Shown here piece by piece: positions 53,720-59,204 of a stretch of 59,204 nt of DNA. The notes beneath the pieces were generated by a model. That model saw only the letters and a program-made list of their open reading frames with translations. It was not told the DNA's origin and ran no database searches. The position numbers and the translations under genes were made by a program. The DNA comes from Opitutales bacterium (lineage in GTDB: Bacteria; Verrucomicrobiota; Verrucomicrobiia; Opitutales; Seribacteraceae). How positions within the stretch are numbered: the stretch's first letter is position 1; each line of letters begins with the position of its first letter. The DNA is taken from contig JAOFTV010000013.1 of the NCBI GenBank assembly GCA_028045305.1, positions 1-59,204 of the forward strand. The letters are read 5' to 3'.

Positions 53720-54583
53720 ATGATAAAAATCAATCCAGTAGAAATTCTTAACTTAATCTCTGAAGATGGTTATGCCGATCTCACAGGCATTATTAGTGAA
53801 GATCAAGTCGAGATTATTAACGAAAAAATCAAGTTTGCTATGGAACAACCTCATTCGAATGGGCAAAGAGGTTATGTCAAACAAGGTTGCCAGAGATATT
53901 TGGCTGATACTCTTTCGTATGGGAAAGAAATTATCGATGTATATACAAACCCCACACTCATAGAGATTGCGGAAAAATATGCAGAAGATTTAGTACACTT
54001 GTCCAACTATAGGATCTATAGCACCTACCCTTCTGAAGATTTTAAGATGTGGTGGCATCTTGATAACAAAATTGATACCTACGACTTTGAAAAGAAAACC
54101 TTTATCCAACAAGTGGTTCCCGATGATAAAGGTCTAATTTTTCTAATGTACTTAACCGATGTCGTTGATGGAGGAGTGCAACTGGTTAAAGGGAGTCATA
54201 AGTGGTCAAGGAAACACGATCAAGAGAGCTTCGACCACATGGAAGATGAATTCATGGATGATATAGTAACCTTCAATAATTGCCCCAAAGGTACATTTGT
54301 AGTTTATGACTATGCCACCATCCATAGAGCCAAACCTTACAACGGTGGACAAGTGCGCACTTCTATGTTTGGTCAATTATCTCCTTCAAGAATGCCTGCA
54401 GGAGAGCCTATCCTACTAAATGTTAGAGATTTGAATCATTTAACAAAAAAACAAAAACAAGTCCTAAATTTTGGAAATGAACCCACAACCTTAAATTGGC
54501 CGATTGGTACTTTAGAGGAATTCTTACCACCAGTGAAAGAAGAGGTTAGTTTTATCAAAAAACTTAGAAGATTATTCCAATAA
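53720..54583 (+). CDS. Phytanoyl-CoA-dioxygenase-family Fe(II)/2-oxoglutarate oxygenase
   Basis: A 287-residue oxygenase-like protein. The iron facial triad can be read as His113-x-Asp115 in MWWHLDNK and His202 in YATIHRAKPYNGG, with Arg213 (QVRTSMF) placed to bind 2-oxoglutarate. LMYLTDVVDGGVQLVKGSHK is the usual double-stranded helix segment. Members in polysaccharide loci may hydroxylate sugar or lipid parts, but none of that can be shown here. The ATG at 53720 is the start. The end touches the following gene's possible ATA start in an ATAA overlap. Confidence 0.85.
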   Translation: MIKINPVEILNLISEDGYADLTGIISEDQVEIINEKIKFAMEQPHSNGQRGYVKQGCQRYLADTLSYGKEIIDVYTNPTLIEIAEKYAEDLVHLSNYRIYSTYPSEDFKMWWHLDNKIDTYDFEKKTFIQQVVPDDKGLIFLMYLTDVVDGGVQLVKGSHKWSRKHDQESFDHMEDEFMDDIVTFNNCPKGTFVVYDYATIHRAKPYNGGQVRTSMFGQLSPSRMPAGEPILLNVRDLNHLTKKQKQVLNFGNEPTTLNWPIGTLEEFLPPVKEEVSFIKKLRRLFQ

Positions 54584-54606
54584 AAATTAACCACATATTT
54601 CCTAGA

Positions 54607-55392
54607 TTGTTTCAAAGTCGTAATGATAACGAAGTAGTTAGTTACAGTGGAAATTACACAACATGGGGAGAAGCAGAATCAGAATCTAAAGGGTACGATC
54701 AAAAAAATATATTTGAGAAGAATCTGTTTGCACTAGAACAAATTCTAGCAGGCAACAAAAAATGTGAAAAAGATACTATACTCTTTGATGATTATCAGTA
54801 TTCATTTCCAACAATCTTAGGTATTAATTTTGCATCAAAGCAAGATGGTAATACGATTTCTGTCCTCGATTATGGTGGAGGTTTTGCTAGTTCTTACTTT
54901 AGGAACTACAAGATTTTAAAACAATTCAAACTAAATTGGACAGTAGTCGAGCAAGATCACATTGTAGAGATCGCAAACCAAAAGTTTAAGGGGATAAATC
55001 AAATCTCTTTTTTAACTAATACTCAACTACAGAAACATGTTGATAAATCTAAATTTAATTTTAATTTAGTTTTATTAGGAAGCAGTATTCAATTTTTTGC
55101 CAATCCTTCAAAGATTCTCAAAAGTCTTTCTTCACAAAACTTAAAGTCTATAGTTATCGAGCAAACTCCATTCGTAAAGCATGGACCATCTAGAATAACC
55201 ATTCAAAATGTAAAAGAACCGGTGTATGATGCATCGTACCCTGCTTGGCATTTTAATGAAATTGAATTCCGATCATGGATCCCCCCTCACTTTGAAACTG
55301 AATATCGAATGGTAAATCCTCATGTAAGCAATCCTTGCTTAGGTTTTACCTCTTATCTCATAGACATTGTTTTTGTAAGGAATAATCCATAA
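54607..55392 (+). CDS. Putative methyltransferase, TIGR04325-like
   Basis: A 261-residue protein (from TTG 54607). The N-terminal YTTWGEAESESKGYDQKNIF and SVLDYGGGFASSYF segments match the TIGR04325 group found in polysaccharide loci, and the GGG loop is a degenerate SAM-binding motif. VLLGSSIQFFANPSKIL and IVIEQTPFVKHGPSRIT follow, with a C-terminal CLGFTSYLIDIVFVR. The frame is open back to ATA 54580, which overlaps the preceding TAA as ATAA and would add IKINHIFPR. Its acceptor is unknown. The DNA is strongly A+T-rich. Confidence 0.8.
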   Translation: MFQSRNDNEVVSYSGNYTTWGEAESESKGYDQKNIFEKNLFALEQILAGNKKCEKDTILFDDYQYSFPTILGINFASKQDGNTISVLDYGGGFASSYFRNYKILKQFKLNWTVVEQDHIVEIANQKFKGINQISFLTNTQLQKHVDKSKFNFNLVLLGSSIQFFANPSKILKSLSSQNLKSIVIEQTPFVKHGPSRITIQNVKEPVYDASYPAWHFNEIEFRSWIPPHFETEYRMVNPHVSNPCLGFTSYLIDIVFVRNNP

Positions 55393-56354
55393 AGACCAAT
55401 TATTATTGTACTTACTTTAATAGTAATTTTTTGGCGTCTGGCTTAACCTTATTAGATTCGATCTCTCAATATGATATCGATCACCAATTATTTGTTTTAT
55501 CTTTGGACGATGAAACTTCATCTTCATTAAAAAAGAGAAATGCTAAGAATTGCCATATAATTGAATTACAGGAGTTAGAAAAAGTAATTCCTGCTTTATT
55601 AACTGCTAAAGAGAATCGTAGTAAAATTGAATATTATTGGACCCTCACTCCATGCATACTTCATTACATAATATTTATTCAAAAATTAACTAATTCTTTA
55701 ACCTACCTCGATGCTGATCAAATCTTTTTCTCAAACCCTGAAGACATTTTTTACGAGATTAAAAACGCAGACATAGCAATAATGCCCCATAGATTCCCAA
55801 AACATCTTGAGGAATTAAAGGTATGTGGCACATACAATGTTAGCTGGCTCAGTTTTAATAGTTCAGAAAACTCCAAATCATGCCTTAACTGGTGGATGAA
55901 ATCTTGTCTAAATTGGTGCTATGCTCGCGTAGAAGAAGAGAAATATGGTGATCAAAAATATTTGGATCAATTTCCAGCTAGGTTCAAAAATGTCCACATT
56001 ATCGAAAATGAATCTTGTGGAATCGCACCATGGAATTACGAAGATTATACTTTTTCAGATCAAATAGTTTTATTTCATTATCAATCGTTAAGGTGCTTAA
56101 ATCGATTTACCTATAAAATGTGTTTTCCTTCAGTCAGTCACCGTAGCTTAAAAAAACTCAAACCATACATATGTAAAACAATTAAGAATCTCAATAGATA
56201 CAATTTTTGTTTTTCAAAAGAACTTTCAGATAAATCGAATAATATAACAGCTGATACCATTTTAATTATATCACTTTTTAAATATATTTTTTTTATAAGA
56301 AAAATGACTTTTATAAAATTAGTATTATTTTTTACAAAAAAGAATAAATTATGA
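55389..56354 (+). CDS. Nucleotide-sugar transferase-like protein, apparent ATA start
   Basis: A GT-A (GT8-like) protein. From ATA 55389 it reads [20 protein letters not shown], which supplies the first beta strand and helix expected in this fold. [13 protein letters not shown] follows, then the DxD motif in [18 protein letters not shown] and a C-terminal [12 protein letters not shown] region. The first TTG (55431) would remove the strand, and a TAA at 55383-55385 blocks any earlier start. ATA overlaps the upstream stop as ATAA. The basic, Phe/Ile/Lys-rich C-terminus may bind membrane. Base composition is extreme (13 G or C in 60 at 56221-56280). The stop overlaps the next ATG. Confidence 0.78.
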   Translation: MKTNYYCTYFNSNFLASGLTLLDSISQYDIDHQLFVLSLDDETSSSLKKRNAKNCHIIELQELEKVIPALLTAKENRSKIEYYWTLTPCILHYIIFIQKLTNSLTYLDADQIFFSNPEDIFYEIKNADIAIMPHRFPKHLEELKVCGTYNVSWLSFNSSENSKSCLNWWMKSCLNWCYARVEEEKYGDQKYLDQFPARFKNVHIIENESCGIAPWNYEDYTFSDQIVLFHYQSLRCLNRFTYKMCFPSVSHRSLKKLKPYICKTIKNLNRYNFCFSKELSDKSNNITADTILIISLFKYIFFIRKMTFIKLVLFFTKKNKL

Positions 56355-57397
56355 AAATTCTTGTTACAGGTTCCTCAGGTCTAATCGGTTCGGAGGTGTG
56401 TACCTACTTCTCAGGCAAGGGACATAGCATTCACGGGATCGACAACAACCAGAGGATGGAGTTCTTCGGCCCGCAAGGAGACACATCCTGGAGGCAGAAG
56501 GAATTAAGCGATAACCTGAGCGACTTTACTCATCATGTACTGGACATTCGTGACCGGGAAAAGGTCCTTGATCTCATCAAGTCGATAAAGCCAGATGCCA
56601 TCGTCCATACAGCAGCCCAACCATCGCACGACAAGGCTGCCTCCATCCCCTTCGATGACTTCGATGTAAATGCTGTGGGTACCCTAAATTTGCTCGAGGC
56701 AACCCGCCAATTTTGCTCGAACTCGCCCTTCGTACACATGTCCACTAATAAGGTCTATGGAGACGGCCCAAACTCGGTCCCGCTCAAGGAGTTGGATACC
56801 CGTTGGGATTATGCAGACCCAGCCTATGAAAATGGTATCTCTGAATCTTTCTCTATTGATCAATGCAAGCATTCGCTTTTCGGAGCCTCCAAGGTAGCTG
56901 CAGATGTCATGGTACAGGAGTATGGGCGCTACTTTGGTATGGCCACCTGTTGCCTACGAGGAGGATGCCTTACCGGCCCATCCCACTCAGGCGTCGAGTT
57001 ACACGGCTTTCTAAGTTACTTGGTCAAATGCAACCTGGGTGGTACGACCTACAAGATCTACGGATACAAAGGTAAGCAGGTTCGGGATAACATACACTCG
57101 GAAGATGTGGCACAGTTTATCGATTTATTTGTACAGTCTCCACGCTCCGGAGAGGTCTATAACCTGGGCGGAGGCAAAGAGAACAGCTGCTCGATTCTGG
57201 AGGCATTCGAAATTTGCGAAAGCCATTCGGGAATCTCTCAAAAGTATGAATATCAAGAAGGCAACCGAATCGGAGATCATATTTGCTACTTCAGCGACCT
57301 GACAAAAATCAAATCTCACTACCCCACTTTCTACCTGCGTCACTCCTTGAGCGACACCATTAAACAAATCGTAGAAGCACACAAGCGTCGCTCCTGA
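56351..57397 (+). CDS. Sugar-nucleotide epimerase resembling CDP-paratose 2-epimerase
   Basis: An extended SDR enzyme of 348 residues. [19 protein letters not shown] is the NAD motif, [19 protein letters not shown] the catalytic strand with its NKVYGD signature, and [19 protein letters not shown] the proton relay (F in the place of the usual Tyr pair region). [20 protein letters not shown] matches the CDP-tyvelose/paratose epimerase group closely. The product is probably a dideoxy- or deoxy-sugar nucleotide, with the substrate uncertain. The ATG at 56351 overlaps the preceding stop (ATGA). Base composition returns to the higher G+C of the first epimerase. Confidence 0.88.
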   Translation: MKILVTGSSGLIGSEVCTYFSGKGHSIHGIDNNQRMEFFGPQGDTSWRQKELSDNLSDFTHHVLDIRDREKVLDLIKSIKPDAIVHTAAQPSHDKAASIPFDDFDVNAVGTLNLLEATRQFCSNSPFVHMSTNKVYGDGPNSVPLKELDTRWDYADPAYENGISESFSIDQCKHSLFGASKVAADVMVQEYGRYFGMATCCLRGGCLTGPSHSGVELHGFLSYLVKCNLGGTTYKIYGYKGKQVRDNIHSEDVAQFIDLFVQSPRSGEVYNLGGGKENSCSILEAFEICESHSGISQKYEYQEGNRIGDHICYFSDLTKIKSHYPTFYLRHSLSDTIKQIVEAHKRRS

Positions 57398-57404
57398 TTT
57401 TTCA

Positions 57405-58556
57405 TTGAGCCATTCGTCCTCTAAATTATTGCTAGTTACTGAAACTCCCCCAGGCACTCCCAACGGCTTTGGCGTTACTCTTGACTGCATATTTAAGGAG
57501 ATTGAACATGGTGTGGTTTATACCGATGCATCGTTCAAAGAATTTGGAGATAGGCTCGGATATTTACTGGCTCAGGTACCCTATCATCCATCGGGTCGTT
57601 TTCTTCTCTCTTTTTTGACTGGGAAGATTCCAGAATGGCGGGGCAAGTATTCGTCATCATGGTTTAAAAAGAACCTTTCGGAAAAATTTTCCTCGGTGTA
57701 TGCCTTCGTATACTCACCAGAATGCATGAAGTACGCCCATTGGATAGCAAAGAAATGTAAGCTCCCCTTGGTTGTCCATTTGGCAGACCATTCACCAGAG
57801 TTTGTAGGCCCATCCTCTGCCAATATACTTCTTGGAGCATCGAAACTCGTTTGCATAACCGAGGAAATGAAGTCCAAGTATGAACGAACTCTCGGGAGAA
57901 AAGACATCGAAGTCTTGCACAACGGAGCCGAGCAGGCGTGCTCCGAAATCGCTTCGCCATGCCATGAGCCATTCAGTAAACAAAACCCATTTTTATTATG
58001 CTTTATCGGCGGTCTTTTTTCTCATCTTCATGGTGATTGCATCGAAGACATTTTCCAAGCGGTATCTCAAATTCGGCAGAAGTACCCGTGGGTTGAGTTT
58101 CATCTATATGGCCAAAGACAACCCGCTGATTTTCTCGAAGATTTAATTCGCTGTGATGGCTTCACCCATCATGGTATCGTCATGCCCCTTGAGAAGAAGT
58201 TTGAGATCATGGAAAAAGCTCATTGCTTTGTCATCCCCTCTTCCTTCAAGGAGGAGAAACACCGGCACTATCGCTACTCCTTTCCCACCAAGTTGCCTGA
58301 ACTGATTGCTTCAGGTCGCCCTATCTTATCTTACGGGCCGAAGGAAACTGCGACGAACAGAATACTGGAAACGAATAACTTGGGCCTTCGCATTCATGAC
58401 CGATCGGTACCAAAGTTGGTAGAGTCCCTAGAGACATTGGTTATCCAATATCAAGAAAGCATTAAGAAATTCGCCTCTTTTTCCCCAACGATCCTGGAAA
58501 AGTTTTCCGCATATGGCGTCAGGAGAAAACTCAGAAACATACTTTCCTTTAATTGA
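57405..58556 (+). CDS. Family 4-like glycosyltransferase
   Basis: A GT-B enzyme of 383 residues. LLLVTETPPGTPNGFGVTLD is the glycine-rich N-terminal loop, LVVHLADHSPEFVGPSSANI the mid region, and IEVLHNGAEQACSE the domain linker. FLLCFIGGLFSHLHGDCIED begins the donor-binding domain, and HRHYRYSFPTKLPELIASGR with PILSYGPKETATN is the ExxxxxE-like nucleotide-sugar site. The start is TTG 57405, seven bases after the epimerase. The stop overlaps the TTG of the last gene as TTGA. Confidence 0.87.
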   Translation: MSHSSSKLLLVTETPPGTPNGFGVTLDCIFKEIEHGVVYTDASFKEFGDRLGYLLAQVPYHPSGRFLLSFLTGKIPEWRGKYSSSWFKKNLSEKFSSVYAFVYSPECMKYAHWIAKKCKLPLVVHLADHSPEFVGPSSANILLGASKLVCITEEMKSKYERTLGRKDIEVLHNGAEQACSEIASPCHEPFSKQNPFLLCFIGGLFSHLHGDCIEDIFQAVSQIRQKYPWVEFHLYGQRQPADFLEDLIRCDGFTHHGIVMPLEKKFEIMEKAHCFVIPSSFKEEKHRHYRYSFPTKLPELIASGRPILSYGPKETATNRILETNNLGLRIHDRSVPKLVESLETLVIQYQESIKKFASFSPTILEKFSAYGVRRKLRNILSFN

Positions 58557-59204
58557 AGGCTCTTTGGTCCAACCTTCTTAAAATCCCCGCTTTTCGCAGG
58601 GCGATGTTGGCCCACCTTCGCCTTGATTACTTTCACGAGTTTCATCATTCCATTCCCTTGGGTAATCAATACTGGGCTCACCTTTGGGAAAATGATGCGT
58701 ACGACTCCTTTTCAGAAATATTCATTCAACAGGAGTACGCAGATTTCATTCCCGATGAACCCATTACAAACATCTTAGATCTTGGTGCCCACTACGGCTA
58801 TTTCAGCCTTTGGCTTCAATCCAAGAGACCGCAGGACGAAATCCATTCCCTTATGGTAGAACCCTCCCAAAGATGCCAACGATCCCTAGAAAAAATGGCT
58901 CAATATCCAAAGTTGGGAGGTAGGTTCCAATATTTACAAGCTGCCGTAGGCAACCCAAAGGAAGAACGAACTCCATTTTTTGAACGCCCATTTATGGGTG
59001 GATCTTTATTTTCCTCCTCCTCCGCAGATTGCAGTTATGAAGTAAAGACTCTCCCCCCCTCAAGTGAGTTAAATCTAAATGAGCAATCTTTCGATCTAAT
59101 CAAGTGCGATCTCGAAGGCGCAGAATGGGATTTCCTTATCCACTACTCCTCTCTTTTGAAAAATTCCAAGTTTCTGGTTATGGAGTGGCATAGTTGGCAC
59201 CAAG
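58553..59204 (+). CDS. FkbM-family methyltransferase, 3' end beyond the window
   Basis: A partial gene of at least 217 codons, open to the right edge. It starts at TTG 58553 in a TTGA overlap with the preceding stop (MKALWSNLLKIPAFRRAML). ITNILDLGAHYGYFSLWLQ is the SAM-binding loop, HSLMVEPSQRCQRSLEKM the strand 2 motif, and FDLIKCDLEGAEWDFLIHYS the FkbM signature (IKxDxEGxE). The FkbM family O-methylates sugars and related compounds, so the protein probably caps or decorates the same glycan. The missing part should be short. Confidence 0.87.
   Translation, partial: MKALWSNLLKIPAFRRAMLAHLRLDYFHEFHHSIPLGNQYWAHLWENDAYDSFSEIFIQQEYADFIPDEPITNILDLGAHYGYFSLWLQSKRPQDEIHSLMVEPSQRCQRSLEKMAQYPKLGGRFQYLQAAVGNPKEERTPFFERPFMGGSLFSSSSADCSYEVKTLPPSSELNLNEQSFDLIKCDLEGAEWDFLIHYSSLLKNSKFLVMEWHSWHQ

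Overview
The window looks like a chromosome segment of a verrucomicrobial bacterium, most likely from the Opitutae side of Verrucomicrobiota. This is judged from gene content, not from a search. The pointers are an SHD1-type repeat protein at the left edge, a very large FecR/Ig-like secreted protein, cysteine-free forms of bL31 and bS18, an exosortase fused to an EpsI-like domain next to polysaccharide genes, and few convincing Shine-Dalgarno sites with many GTG and TTG starts. No phage, transposon, CRISPR array or plasmid function was seen.

Region 1 (1-32.9 kb) is mostly housekeeping. It holds zinc-free ribosomal proteins bL31/bL36 diverging from bS18, Sua5 (t6A synthesis), a long secreted coiled-coil protein, accA, a zinc-ribbon protein, RNase P RNA, bS20, an all-alpha dUTPase, a basic disordered protein, murA, ruvB, a Nudix hydrolase, a WalJ-like hydrolase, pyruvate kinase, an LptF/LptG permease, an AGCS amino-acid symporter, an AEC carrier, tRNA-Arg(CCT), the 1768-residue FecR protein, gcvH, glgC, trpE, a primary-type sigma factor, ribosomal protein S1, hisG, a 5'-3' exonuclease and mtaB.

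Region 2 (32.9-59.2 kb) is a surface-polysaccharide locus. A lipid-carrier sugar transferase and a WecG/TagA glycosyltransferase run leftward. Running rightward are a GbsR/MarR-type regulator, an RfaH-like NusG paralogue, and then a non-coding leader holding a perfect 12-base match to the ops element that recruits RfaH in enterobacteria. Downstream come a membrane-anchored repeat protein, the exosortase-EpsI fusion, an acyltransferase, an SGNH hydrolase, an ABC exporter (permease plus Wzt-type ATPase) and about fifteen glycosyltransferase, methyltransferase, sulfotransferase, aminotransferase, acetyltransferase, epimerase and dioxygenase genes. The last gene, an FkbM methyltransferase, runs off the right edge.

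The inferred logic is this. The RfaH-like protein is made just upstream of the ops site and would load onto RNA polymerase there, letting it read through the long operon. The sugar transferase primes undecaprenyl phosphate, the glycosyltransferases build and decorate the glycan, and the ABC pair exports it. The exosortase would attach or process surface proteins, but no PEP-CTERM substrate is visible here. The stretch from about 46.6 to 56.3 kb is visibly richer in A+T than the epimerase genes on either side, suggesting a mosaic, partly acquired glycan cassette. Inside the locus two genes have no ATG, GTG or TTG early enough to include their conserved N-termini and appear to use near-cognate ATC/ATT and ATA starts.
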